From Flavobacteriales bacterium (GTDB lineage: Bacteria; Bacteroidota; Bacteroidia; Flavobacteriales_F; PHOS-HE28), in contig JADJWA010000001.1 of assembly GCA_016716605.1 (NCBI GenBank), forward strand, positions 2,649,001 to 2,713,000: a stretch of DNA of 64,000 nucleotides. The letters run 5' to 3'. The position numbers and the translations under genes are program-made. The notes under the pieces are model-generated. The model did no database searches, was not told where the DNA came from, and saw only the letters and a list, made by a program, of their open reading frames with translations. This document shows positions 26,450 to 34,838 of the stretch, piece by piece. Each line of letters opens with the position of its first letter. The first letter of the stretch is position 1.

Positions 26450-27553
26450 ATGATCGCCACCCAGATCCGCCAGAAAGACGCCAGCTTCTACTTCGTCTCA
26501 TACCCCGCCGAGGATATCCTTCGTCGCGTCCGCTTCATCAGCCGATTCTATGCCGAAGGGGAAAAGAGCATCGCACCGGAGGAAGCCAAGAAAGGCGACG
26601 ACATCGCCGGGTTCATCCAGAAGATCGAGCGCAGCGACGCCGCCTTCCAGCGCACCATGTCGCATGGCAAGATCAAGGCGATCCGGAACTTCTACGAAAC
26701 AGCCGTGGCCCAGCCGCCGATCCCCGGCACGGTGCTGCTATTCAGCAGCGACATCCTCGATTTCTCGCCCATCGGCAACACCAAGAACATCGGCGACCTG
26801 AAGGAGCCAAAGGACAAGTACCTGATCATCGATGGCCAGCACCGACTGGCCGCGCTCGAGTTCTACATGCGCTCGCATCCTCAGGAGGCCAAGACCATCC
26901 ATGTGCCCTGCATCATCTTCGATGGCGAGAGCGAGGATTTCGCCGCCGAGATGTTCGTGATCATCAACAGCACTCCCACGCGCATCAACAAGAGCCACCT
27001 GATCGACTTGTATGAGCGCGTGAGCTGGGAACGGCCCGACAAGCGCATGGCCGCCAAGGTGATCGAGCGCCTATACAGCGAGGATAGCAGCCCTCTCCAG
27101 TACCGCATCAATCGCTTGGGCAACCGCAGCAAGCAGGAGAAGTGGATCATGCAGGCGGAGCTCTTCAACGAGGTGCACCGCTGGGTGGCGCGCGGATTCG
27201 AGAAAGGGGAGAAGGTGAACGATGCCAACGTGATGAAGCGCTACCGGATCCTGCAGGAGTTCTTCAAGGCCGCCAAAGCCGCCTTCGGCGATACCTGGGG
27301 CGATCCCCGCTACCACGTCACCAAGCCGGTCACGCTCAAAGCGCTCATCCGTGTTTGCGCCGACCTCAATGCGCGCGATCGTGGTGATGAGGATACCCGC
27401 CTGCAGCGCTGGACCCAGCGCCTCACCAATGCGTGGAGCGACGAGAAGCGCGAATTCCGCGACGACGGCTTCTATGAGCGATTCGCCGCCAAAGGGCAGG
27501 TGGAGCGCGTGGGCAAAGTGCACAAGTACCTTAGCGGGAAGCTTGGACTATAA
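26450..27553 (+). CDS. DGQHR-domain protein (DndB/ParB-like superfamily)
   Basis: A 367-residue cytoplasmic protein with the defining DGQHR motif at residues 128-132 (YLIIDGQHRLAALEF), and the downstream FVIINSTPTRINKSHLIDLY segment. The family includes DndB/DptB-type regulators of phosphorothioate DNA modification and other DGQHR proteins; the ParB-like core suggests nucleotide or DNA binding. No dnd or restriction genes are nearby, so the gene is a stand-alone. The ATG at 26450 is chosen over an upstream ATG at 26396 because the promoter box lies between them. A terminator hairpin follows 21 bases after the stop. Function is uncertain. Confidence 0.82.
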   Translation: MIATQIRQKDASFYFVSYPAEDILRRVRFISRFYAEGEKSIAPEEAKKGDDIAGFIQKIERSDAAFQRTMSHGKIKAIRNFYETAVAQPPIPGTVLLFSSDILDFSPIGNTKNIGDLKEPKDKYLIIDGQHRLAALEFYMRSHPQEAKTIHVPCIIFDGESEDFAAEMFVIINSTPTRINKSHLIDLYERVSWERPDKRMAAKVIERLYSEDSSPLQYRINRLGNRSKQEKWIMQAELFNEVHRWVARGFEKGEKVNDANVMKRYRILQEFFKAAKAAFGDTWGDPRYHVTKPVTLKALIRVCADLNARDRGDEDTRLQRWTQRLTNAWSDEKREFRDDGFYERFAAKGQVERVGKVHKYLSGKLGL

Positions 27554-27574
27554 TCCGGCACAGCCCGAATGAAA

Positions 27575-27600
27575 AGGGCCGGCTCGCACGAGCCGGCCCT
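27575..27600. terminator. Bidirectional terminator hairpin
   Basis: An 11-bp perfect stem (AGGGCCGGCTC) with a GCAC loop lies between the convergent DGQHR gene and the delta-60 gene. A four-A run precedes it on the plus strand, giving a U-run for leftward transcripts. It probably serves both genes. Confidence 0.75.
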
Positions 27601-27613
27601 CTCATTGCCTGGA

Positions 27614-29167
27614 TCATCGAGCTACGACCAGTGCATGGTGCTGCACCTGGCCATCGGTCTGCAGACGCAGGGTGTACCTGCCCTCAGCCAGACCCGCAAC
27701 CGACAGGGTCACTTGGGCATTCGGTTGGATGCTTCGATAGATCCTGGCCTCTCGACCGGCCGCATCGAGCAGCACCGCCTGGGCAGCTCCAATTGAGGAA
27801 TGCATGACCGTGATGCGGTCACCGAAACTCGGATTCGGGCTCAGAGAGATCGAAAAGGCCGATGGTTGGCTCGCGCCGAGCGTCCAATCCACGTCATATC
27901 GCACCAGGGCAATATCGTTGTCCGTTGCAGCCGTGAACCCGGACGTGAAGCCGGCAAGCAGGAGCTTTCCATCTGGTTGTATGTCCAGGGCGTTGGCATC
28001 GTCGAAGTCCACATCGATGGAAGTGACCGTGGCGCCGTTCGTGCCGAAAGACATGACCGGATCCCCCAAGCTCGTATAGCGTGCCACGATGAAATCACGC
28101 GGAGCAGCGAAGCCGCCCTCCCCGGTAGTGCCGCACACCACCAGGTCGCCATTGCCGTAGCGCTTGATGTCATACCCGTAATTCACAGGATTCACGCTGA
28201 GCGTGACGATCCCATCGCCGCTGAAGAACGGGTGGAGCACGCCATCTGAACGGATCGCGGACAAGAGGAGGTCGATGCCTGTGGCCGACTCAGACCAGCC
28301 GGTGATGTAGATGAGCGTTTCATCGGCGGTGATCCCCCACGCGGCGTGGTCCCCAGTGCCCACAGGAGGCATCACCATGCCATTCAACCCGAAAGCATTC
28401 TCCGGGACCCCGAGATCGTCCACCATGAAGAGCATGGCCTTCATCTCGAAATTCACATTGGCATGCCCAGCGCCCACTGCGTTCCCATTGTCGAGTATGG
28501 TGAGGCAGGTGAGCAGGTCCTCGCCTTCATGATTGTCGTTCACGGCAAGGCCACTATCGCCAAAGCTGGCGTCGGGCGTGCCATCAGCCATCACGCGCAT
28601 GATGAAGGCGTCGCGGTCGAAGCCTGAATCGATGAGGCTTCCGGCCAGTACCACGCGGTCCCCGGCGATCACGGCGATTCCGCGGGCCTCGGCTTCCGAA
28701 TCGCTGATGGCGTAGGTCATCACACCGTTGTTCCCGAAAGAAGCGTCAGGCTGGCCCGCGGCGTCCGTGCGCACCAATGGGACCACGGCCTGCGCGAATG
28801 TGGGATAAGCCAGCCCGGTGACGTAGATGCTGCCCTGGCTGTCGCGCGCCATGGCGTAACCATAGGCCTCTTCGCCGATGGTGAAGAAGGTGTAGCCGTT
28901 GTCCGTGCCGAAAGCCTGGTCAAGCGAGCCATCCTCCAGCAGGTGGGCGATGAAGATCGAATTGCGGTCCCCGACACGGGCCACGCCGCATATCAGCGAA
29001 GTATTGTCATCCAGCGCGATCACATCATTGGCTACATCGTGAAGGCTGCCTGGCTGGAGCGTGGCGATGCCGGCATTGCCGAAGGAGGGATCAAGGGTGC
29101 CCGACTGGGCGATTGCACCGCCGCAGAGGAAAGCGGCTGACAGGAGCGACACGTAACGAGGGGTCAT
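27614..29167 (-). CDS. Secreted delta-60 repeat protein with T9SS sorting domain
   Basis: A 517-residue protein with a signal peptide (MTPRYVSLLSAAFLCGGAIAQ). At least five delta-60 repeats (about 54 residues each) are visible by their cores: GTLDPSFGNAGIATL, GSLDQAFGTDNGYTFF, GQPDASFGNNGVMTY, GTPDASFGDSGLAVND and GDPVMSFGTNGATVT, forming a beta-propeller. The C-terminus (ISLSPNPSFGDRITV...LAEGRYTLRLQ) is a T9SS type A domain. Likely a surface propeller; no enzymatic motif. The ATG at 29167 opens the signal peptide, whereas an upstream ATG at 29209 would bury it. Confidence 0.92.
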   Translation of the reverse strand: MTPRYVSLLSAAFLCGGAIAQSGTLDPSFGNAGIATLQPGSLHDVANDVIALDDNTSLICGVARVGDRNSIFIAHLLEDGSLDQAFGTDNGYTFFTIGEEAYGYAMARDSQGSIYVTGLAYPTFAQAVVPLVRTDAAGQPDASFGNNGVMTYAISDSEAEARGIAVIAGDRVVLAGSLIDSGFDRDAFIMRVMADGTPDASFGDSGLAVNDNHEGEDLLTCLTILDNGNAVGAGHANVNFEMKAMLFMVDDLGVPENAFGLNGMVMPPVGTGDHAAWGITADETLIYITGWSESATGIDLLLSAIRSDGVLHPFFSGDGIVTLSVNPVNYGYDIKRYGNGDLVVCGTTGEGGFAAPRDFIVARYTSLGDPVMSFGTNGATVTSIDVDFDDANALDIQPDGKLLLAGFTSGFTAATDNDIALVRYDVDWTLGASQPSAFSISLSPNPSFGDRITVMHSSIGAAQAVLLDAAGREARIYRSIQPNAQVTLSVAGLAEGRYTLRLQTDGQVQHHALVVAR

Positions 29168-29231
29168 GGTTGCAGGGGTTCGGAAGCGGATGGCGAAGAT
29201 GCGTACCAACCGCCTCTATCCGTCACCTGGT

Positions 29232-29762
29232 TCAGTTGGCGAGCAACGAATCGAGCAGGGGGGCGACCTCGGATCCTGCGATGATCCGCGTGGGGCCATG
29301 CAGGAATCCATCGGCTTTCATGCGCGCGGCTTGGGCCAGCAACGGGTCGTAGAAGCCATTCACGTTCAGTATCCCCACGGCCTTGGCGTGGATGCCCAAT
29401 TGCCGCCACGTGAGCAGTTCGAAGAGTTCGTCCATGGTGCCGAATCCGCCGGGCAGTGCCACCACGGCTTGGCTGAGCTCGTGCATGCGCATTTTCCGCT
29501 CGTGCATATCGCGCACGATGATCAGGTCCGTGAGACCGGTGTGCGCGAGCTCCTTCTTCACCATGAAGCCAGGTATCACGCCGATCACTTCGCCACCCGC
29601 TTCGAGCGCAGCATCGGCAACGGCCCCCATGAGGCCCACATGCCCGCCGCCGTAAACCACGCCCATGCCACGCAGGGCGATGGCCCGGCCCATTTCCTTG
29701 GCCGCTTGGATGATGAAAGGGTCGCGGCCAGCACTGGCCCCGCAGAACACGGCGATGCGCAT
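29232..29762 (-). CDS. LOG family protein (cytokinin riboside 5'-monophosphate phosphoribohydrolase family)
   Basis: A 176-residue cytoplasmic protein with the LOG signatures GGGHVGLMG (residues 38-46) and PGGFGTMDE (104-112), which bind the nucleotide phosphate and catalyse N-glycosidic cleavage. Family members release a base and ribose 5-phosphate from AMP-type nucleotides; in plants and some bacteria this activates cytokinins, while most bacterial members act on nucleotide monophosphates. The ATG at 29762 gives the canonical MRIAVFCGASAG start; an alternative upstream start adds 10 residues. A TACCTTGC stretch lies upstream at 29789-29796 (minus strand). Confidence 0.93.
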   Translation of the reverse strand: MRIAVFCGASAGRDPFIIQAAKEMGRAIALRGMGVVYGGGHVGLMGAVADAALEAGGEVIGVIPGFMVKKELAHTGLTDLIIVRDMHERKMRMHELSQAVVALPGGFGTMDELFELLTWRQLGIHAKAVGILNVNGFYDPLLAQAARMKADGFLHGPTRIIAGSEVAPLLDSLLAN

Positions 29763-29841
29763 GATCATTTCGACTACGAGAGCCGCGTGCAAGGTAGGCT
29801 CGACCCCTTGGCCTAACTTGGCCAGACAATCCTTACTGGCG

Positions 29842-30990
29842 ATGCGGCCCTCGATCTCCTACGCCTCAATCCTTGCAGCGCTATTGGCGCTGTCGATGCC
29901 TTATCGCGCTGAAGCGCAAACCATCGTCAACGGTAGCATCCAGCACGGCGGCATTCAAAGGGATTACATCCTTTATGTTCCTGCGATCTACAGCCCGGGC
30001 ACACCGGTGCCCCTGGTCTTCAACCTGCATGGCTATACCAGCAACAACCTGCAGCAGCTCTACTACGGCGACTTCCGCCTGATCGCTGACACCGCTGATT
30101 TCATCCTGGCGCTGCCCAATGGCACACTCGATGGCCAGGGGAACCGCTTCTGGAACGCCTTCGGGCTAGCCGCGCCCGATGACCTCGGCTTCATCACCGC
30201 CCTCATCGATAGCATCAGCTCGGGGTACAGCATCGACGCTGACCGGATCTATAGCACCGGCATGAGCAATGGCGGCTTCATGAGCTACGAGCTGGCCTGC
30301 TTCCGCAGCGAGCGCTTCGCGGCCATCGCCTCCGTGACCGGCACCATGAATGTGGTCAGTTTGGCCACATGCGACCCTGCGCACCCCATGCCCGTGATGC
30401 AGATCCACGGCACGGCCGATCCTACGGTGATCTACAACGGCAGCGCGGGCGTCTCCGCGATCGAGCCTCTGGTGGCGAGCTGGGTGCAGTTCAACAACTG
30501 CAATCCCACGCCGAGTTTCACCGCTGTGCAGAACGTGAGCACCACGGACGGCTGCACCGCCGAGCATTACGCGTACACCGGCGGCGATGCTGGCAGCTCG
30601 GTGGAGTTCTACAAGGTCCTTGACGGCGGACACACTTGGCCCGGCGCGGCCTTCACCATCGGGGTCACCAATCAGGACTTCAGCGCGAGCAAGGAGATCT
30701 GGCGATTCTTCCGACAGTATGATCTGGGGATGCTCACCGGTGTTCCTGATCCTGCATCAGATGCACCTTCTTTCAGCATCGGCCCGAATCCGAGCGAGGG
30801 CAGCTTCCAACTGCGGTTCGTGGATGCGCAGCTGAGGATGATCACTGTGATGGATGCAATGGGGAGGTTGATTTCCGAAGAGCGCACCGCCGATCCCGTG
30901 CTCGAGTTCCAAATGGATGGAAGCGGGGTTTATTCCGTTTCTGTGCTCGAGAACGGAACGATCCGGACGGGACGTGTGCTGGTATTGTAG
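29842..30990 (+). CDS. Secreted PHB-depolymerase-like esterase with T9SS sorting domain
   Basis: A 382-residue alpha/beta hydrolase with signal peptide (to about residue 26). The nucleophile motif GMSNGG places Ser142; the HGTADP motif gives Asp193 and GGHTWPG gives His264, completing a catalytic triad of the LpqC/PHB depolymerase esterase family. VFNLHGYTSNN near residue 60 holds the oxyanion hole. The substrate may be feruloyl esters, acetyl groups on polysaccharides or polyesters. The last 75 residues (FSIGPNPSEGSFQL...GSGVYSVSVLENGTIRTGRVLVL) are a T9SS type A domain. A TAACTTGG box is at 29814-29821. The gene converges with the next one, 6 bases apart. Confidence 0.92.
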   Translation: MRPSISYASILAALLALSMPYRAEAQTIVNGSIQHGGIQRDYILYVPAIYSPGTPVPLVFNLHGYTSNNLQQLYYGDFRLIADTADFILALPNGTLDGQGNRFWNAFGLAAPDDLGFITALIDSISSGYSIDADRIYSTGMSNGGFMSYELACFRSERFAAIASVTGTMNVVSLATCDPAHPMPVMQIHGTADPTVIYNGSAGVSAIEPLVASWVQFNNCNPTPSFTAVQNVSTTDGCTAEHYAYTGGDAGSSVEFYKVLDGGHTWPGAAFTIGVTNQDFSASKEIWRFFRQYDLGMLTGVPDPASDAPSFSIGPNPSEGSFQLRFVDAQLRMITVMDAMGRLISEERTADPVLEFQMDGSGVYSVSVLENGTIRTGRVLVL

Positions 30991-30996
30991 CTCCTG

Positions 30997-32241
30997 CTAC
31001 ATCGCTGCCACCCTTTCAGCCTTATACGCCCCGGCCTCCAGCTTCTTCTTCACCTCTTTGAAGCTGTCAATCGTGCGCTGCACATCTTCAAGCGTATGCG
31101 CGGCGGTGGGGATCAGGCGCAGCAGGATGGTGTCCTTCGGTACAACCGGGTAAACCACGATGCTGCAGAAAATGCCGTGGTTCTCGCGCAGGTCGAGCAC
31201 CACATTGGTGGCCTCCGGGATGCTGCCATGCATCAGCACGGGCGTCACGCAGCTGTTGGTCACGCCGATGTCGAGCCCGGCCTCCTTCAGCCCGCTCTGC
31301 AGCGCTTTGGTGATCTGCCAGAGCTTCTGGCTCAGTTCAGGGCGGGTGCGGATCATCTCCAAGCGCTTGAGCGCGCCGATCACCACGGGCATGGGCAGGC
31401 TCTTGGCGAAGGTCTGGCTGCGCATGTTGTAGCGCAGGTACATGACCACATCCTCCGGCCCGCTCACGAAGGCCCCGATGGTGGCCATGGCCTTGGCGAA
31501 GGTGCCGAAGTACACATCCACCTGGTCCTGCACGCCTTGGGCGTCCGCGGTGCCACGGCCATCACGGCCCACCATGCCGAAGCCATGGGCATCATCGACG
31601 AACAAGCGGAAGTTGTACTTCGCCTTGCGCTCCGCGATCTCCTTCAGCTTGCCTTGGTCGCCGGCCATGCCGAAGACGCCTTCGGTCATCACCATGATGC
31701 CGCCTCCGGTCTGGGCCACCACTTTGCGGGCGTTCTCGAGCTGCTTGTCCAGGCTGGCCATGTCGTTGTGCTGGAACACGAAGCGCTTGCCCATGTGCAG
31801 GCGCGCGCCGTCGATCATGCAGGCGTGGCATTCACTGTCGTAAACGAGCACATCGTGCCGGGAGAGCAGCGCTTCAATGGCGCTCATGCAGCCTTGGTAG
31901 CCGTAGTTCAGGAGGAAGGTGTCCTCCTTGCCCATGAATTCGCTCAGCTCATCCTCCAGTTGCTCGTGGTACTTGGTCTGACCGCTCATCATGCGGGCGC
32001 CCATAGGGTAGGCCATGCCCCAATCCTTGGCAGCTTGGGCATCCACTTCGCGGATCTCCGGATGGTTGGCCAGCCCGAGGTAATTGTTGAGGCTCCAGAC
32101 CAGTACGCGCTTTCCGCGAAAGGTCATGTGGGGGCCGAGCTCGCCCTCGAGCTTCGGGAAGCTGAAATAGCCGTGGCTGTCCTTGGCGTGGCGGCCGATA
32201 TGGCCCAGGTCCTTGCGGAGCTTGTCGAAGATGTCGTTCAT
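30997..32241 (-). CDS. Serine palmitoyltransferase-like alpha-oxoamine synthase
   Basis: A 414-residue PLP enzyme of the alpha-oxoamine synthase family, whose members condense an amino acid with an acyl-CoA. The pyridoxal-binding lysine is K250 in FGTFAKAMATIG; VDDAHGFGMVG gives D216/D217 and H219; LNNYLGL (51-57) and GARMMSG are family motifs. In Bacteroidota the enzyme with this FAKAMA signature starts sphingolipid synthesis from serine and palmitoyl-CoA; 2-amino-3-ketobutyrate CoA ligase is the alternative. The ATG at 32241 is preceded by a good promoter (32264-32292). Confidence 0.88.
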   Translation of the reverse strand: MNDIFDKLRKDLGHIGRHAKDSHGYFSFPKLEGELGPHMTFRGKRVLVWSLNNYLGLANHPEIREVDAQAAKDWGMAYPMGARMMSGQTKYHEQLEDELSEFMGKEDTFLLNYGYQGCMSAIEALLSRHDVLVYDSECHACMIDGARLHMGKRFVFQHNDMASLDKQLENARKVVAQTGGGIMVMTEGVFGMAGDQGKLKEIAERKAKYNFRLFVDDAHGFGMVGRDGRGTADAQGVQDQVDVYFGTFAKAMATIGAFVSGPEDVVMYLRYNMRSQTFAKSLPMPVVIGALKRLEMIRTRPELSQKLWQITKALQSGLKEAGLDIGVTNSCVTPVLMHGSIPEATNVVLDLRENHGIFCSIVVYPVVPKDTILLRLIPTAAHTLEDVQRTIDSFKEVKKKLEAGAYKAERVAAM

Positions 32242-32263
32242 GGGGTGCGCTGGAAAAGCTGGC

Positions 32264-32292
32264 CAAATGTAGCGGGGGCCTTTCAGGGCCAA
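32264..32292 (-). promoter_or_regulatory. TTG-N18-TACATTTG candidate promoter
   Basis: On the minus strand TTG (32292-32290) is followed after 18 bases by TACATTTG (32271-32264), an exact TAnnTTTG match. It sits 22 bases before the ATG of the serine-palmitoyltransferase-like gene. Confidence 0.55.
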
Positions 32293-32362
32293 GGGATGTT
32301 GATCAGGAGCTTTCAACCGGCTGGCGGTGAAGGCGGTGCGGCTATATTCGCGCCCCGCCCGA

Positions 32363-33253
32363 ATGACCTGGACCCAAGGCCACCGAATCGCTCCAAGGCC
32401 AATGCTCTTCGGCGCCAGCCTGTTGGGCGGTGCGCTCTGGGTGGTGGTCGGCTTATTCGGTGGGGGCGCATTGGCGGGCTGCAGCGAATTCAATCGTGCC
32501 CTGAAAGCCCCCGGCGATTCCGCCGGCTTGGCTATGAAGCAGCGTGTGGCCCAGAAATTCTACGATAAGAAGTCGTATGACCGTGCCATCCCCTTGCTCG
32601 AGGAGATGATCCTTCTCAAGCGCGGCACGGCCGAGTTCGAGGAGGTGTCCTACCTGCACGCCACAGCGCATTACAGGATGAAGGATTATACGATGGCCTC
32701 GTATTTCCTCGAGAACTACGTGCGCACCTTCCCGACAGGGCGCCACGCCGAGGAATGCGCATTCCTCGATGCCTTGTGCTATTACCATAACAGCCCCAAT
32801 TACGAGCTCGACCAGGTGGATACCCGGACCGCGATCGACCGTTTCCAGCTGTTCCTCGTGCGGTTCCCCAATACCGGCCTTCGCGACAGCACGAATAACA
32901 TGATCGACCTGCTCCGATCGAAGCTGGAAGTGAAGGCCTATCACGCCGGGGAGCAGTACTTCCATATGCGCCAATACCAGGCCGCCAGCATGGCCTTCAA
33001 GGAATTCATGCGGCAATACCCCAACAGCGATTACCGGGAGGACGCCATGCTGCGCATCCTTCGAGCCGACCACGCACTGGCACTCAACAGCGTGGAGGCC
33101 AAGCGCGCAGAGCGCATCCGGGAGGCATTGAGCTCATACCGTAATTTCGCCGACGCCTATCCGGCCGGCGTGGAGCGCGATCAAGCCGAACGGCTGCGCA
33201 AGGAACTGGAGAGCGAACTCGAAAAGACCACGAAGAACACCCCCGTACCATGA
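32363..33253 (+). CDS. bamD: Outer membrane protein assembly factor BamD-like lipoprotein
   Basis: A 296-residue lipoprotein: a long hydrophobic signal ends in the lipobox LAGC, with the acylated Cys at residue 40. The mature part consists of TPR-like helices (KFYDKKSYDRAIPLLEEMI, YRMKDYTMASYFLENYVRTFP, YFHMRQYQAASMAFKEFM), as in BamD/YfiO, which works with BamA at the outer membrane to insert beta-barrels. I prefer the ATG at 32363 (N-terminal Arg/His before the hydrophobic core) over M14. A TATATTCG box (32343-32350) lies 12 bases upstream. It starts the bamD-rpoZ-coaBC-porD-recN cluster, typical of Bacteroidota. Confidence 0.9.
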   Translation: MTWTQGHRIAPRPMLFGASLLGGALWVVVGLFGGGALAGCSEFNRALKAPGDSAGLAMKQRVAQKFYDKKSYDRAIPLLEEMILLKRGTAEFEEVSYLHATAHYRMKDYTMASYFLENYVRTFPTGRHAEECAFLDALCYYHNSPNYELDQVDTRTAIDRFQLFLVRFPNTGLRDSTNNMIDLLRSKLEVKAYHAGEQYFHMRQYQAASMAFKEFMRQYPNSDYREDAMLRILRADHALALNSVEAKRAERIREALSSYRNFADAYPAGVERDQAERLRKELESELEKTTKNTPVP

Positions 33254-33600
33254 GCAACAAACCCACCACAGCCGCCAAGACCACCGTCACGCGGGACGTC
33301 GCCAAGCTCGATGCCGAGACCGGCAATGTCTATGAGGCCGTGGCCATCCTCGGCCGGCGCGCAGACCAGATCAGCGTGCGAATCAAAGAGGAATTGAGCA
33401 CCAAGCTCGAAGAGTTCGCCATGAGTGGAGAGAACATCGAAGAGGTGTATGAGAACCGCGAGCAGATCGAGGTGAGCAAGCACTACGAGCGCATGCCCAA
33501 GCCCGGCGCCATGGCCATCCAGGAGCTCCAGGAGGGCAAGCTCTATTGGAGGCGCGGAGGCGAAGAGGCTCCGGCTGCGGACCCCGCCCCGAAGGCGTGA
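33250..33600 (+). CDS. rpoZ: DNA-directed RNA polymerase omega subunit, Bacteroidota type
   Basis: A 116-residue protein matching the Bacteroidota omega-like subunit: NVYEAVAILGRRADQISVRIKEEL, then a helix with FENREQIE-like VYENREQIEVSKHYERMPKPGAMAIQELQEGKLYWRR. It helps assemble and stabilise RNA polymerase by binding beta'. The start overlaps the bamD stop by 4 bases. The last 15 residues are an alanine/proline-rich tail. The bamD-rpoZ-coaBC order is characteristic of the phylum and confirms identity. Confidence 0.92.
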   Translation: MSNKPTTAAKTTVTRDVAKLDAETGNVYEAVAILGRRADQISVRIKEELSTKLEEFAMSGENIEEVYENREQIEVSKHYERMPKPGAMAIQELQEGKLYWRRGGEEAPAADPAPKA

Positions 33601-33623
33601 ACGGCCTTTGATCCTCCGCTTCC

Positions 33624-34835
33624 GTGGAGATCCTCTTGAACCGCAAGGTGCTGCTCGGTGTCACGGGTGGCATCTCGGCGTATAAATCAGCGTCGTTGGT
33701 CAGGCTGCTGGTGAAGGCCGGTTGCGAAGTGCAGGTGGTGATGACCCCATCGGCCCATGATTTCGTGACACCGCTCACGCTCTCGACCCTGAGCAAGCGT
33801 CCCGTGCTCACCGATTTCTTCGTTCGCGATGGCAGCGGCGCCTGGAATGATCATGTGCAGCTCGCGCGCTGGGCCGATGTGATGGTGATCGCGCCGGCCA
33901 CGGCGAACACCATGGGCAAGATGGCCCGCGGGTTGTGCGACAACCTCCTGCTGGCCTGCTGGATGAGCACGCCGCAAAGCACCCCGGTCTTCGCCGCGCC
34001 CGCCATGGATCTGGAGATGTGGAAGGATCCCGCCACCCTGGGCAACCTCGCCTTGCTGCAGGAGCGTGGTGTGCGCATGATCGGCCCGGAAAGCGGTGAG
34101 CTGGCGAGCGGCCTCACCGGTGAAGGGCGCATGACCGAGCCCGAAGCGATCATCGGGGCCCTGCACGAATCGCTTATCGGCACGAGCCGATTGATGGGCA
34201 AGCGCATCCTGGTGACAGCAGGGGGCACTCAGGAGGCCATTGATCCCGTGCGCTACATCGGAAACCGCAGCAGCGGCAAGATGGGATTCGCCCTGGCCGA
34301 AGAGGCAGCCTTGCGCGGCGCAGAGGTGGAACTCGTCTGCGGCGCCGTACGGTCTGAGCCGAAAAGGCACGGCATCCGCCGCACCGATGTGACCAGCGCG
34401 GCGGAGATGGCCCTGGCCTGCAAGCAGCGAGCACCGCATACCGATGCCGTGATCATGTGCGCCGCGGTAGCCGATTACCGCCCGGCATCCGCTGCCGATC
34501 AAAAGTTGAAGAAGAAGGAGGCAACGCTCCGCATTGAACTGGAGCCCACCGAGGACATCCTCGCCTGGATGGGCGCACACAAAGCCGATGGCCAGCGGCT
34601 CGTAGGCTTCGCGCTCGAGACCGACAATGAATTGGCGAACGCCAAGGACAAGCTGGTGCGGAAGAATCTCGATCTGCTCGTGCTCAACAGCCTGCGCGAT
34701 CCCGGCGCTGGCTTCGGATCCGATACCAACAAGGTCACGCTGCTGGCGCCGGGCAAGGATCCGCAGGTCCTGCCGTTGATGAGCAAGCACCACGCGGCCC
34801 GCGCTATCTTGGACCGCCTCGAAGAACTTCTCTGA
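33624..34835 (+). CDS. coaBC: Bifunctional phosphopantothenoylcysteine decarboxylase / phosphopantothenate-cysteine ligase
   Basis: A 403-residue coenzyme A synthesis enzyme. The N-terminal decarboxylase (about 1-185) uses FMN: LLGVTGGISAYK, the PATANTMGKMARGLCDNLL motif and the PAMDLEMW motif. The C-terminal ligase (about 190-403) has ILVTAGGTQEAIDPVRYIGNRSSGKMG and a conserved MCAAVADYRP motif; the FALETDN motif and KNLDLLVLNS complete the fold. The GTG at 33624 is the only start giving the full N-terminal strand (MEILLNRKVLLGVTGG). It lies 23 bases after rpoZ. Confidence 0.95.
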   Translation: MEILLNRKVLLGVTGGISAYKSASLVRLLVKAGCEVQVVMTPSAHDFVTPLTLSTLSKRPVLTDFFVRDGSGAWNDHVQLARWADVMVIAPATANTMGKMARGLCDNLLLACWMSTPQSTPVFAAPAMDLEMWKDPATLGNLALLQERGVRMIGPESGELASGLTGEGRMTEPEAIIGALHESLIGTSRLMGKRILVTAGGTQEAIDPVRYIGNRSSGKMGFALAEEAALRGAEVELVCGAVRSEPKRHGIRRTDVTSAAEMALACKQRAPHTDAVIMCAAVADYRPASAADQKLKKKEATLRIELEPTEDILAWMGAHKADGQRLVGFALETDNELANAKDKLVRKNLDLLVLNSLRDPGAGFGSDTNKVTLLAPGKDPQVLPLMSKHHAARAILDRLEELL

Positions 34836-34838
34836 CCC

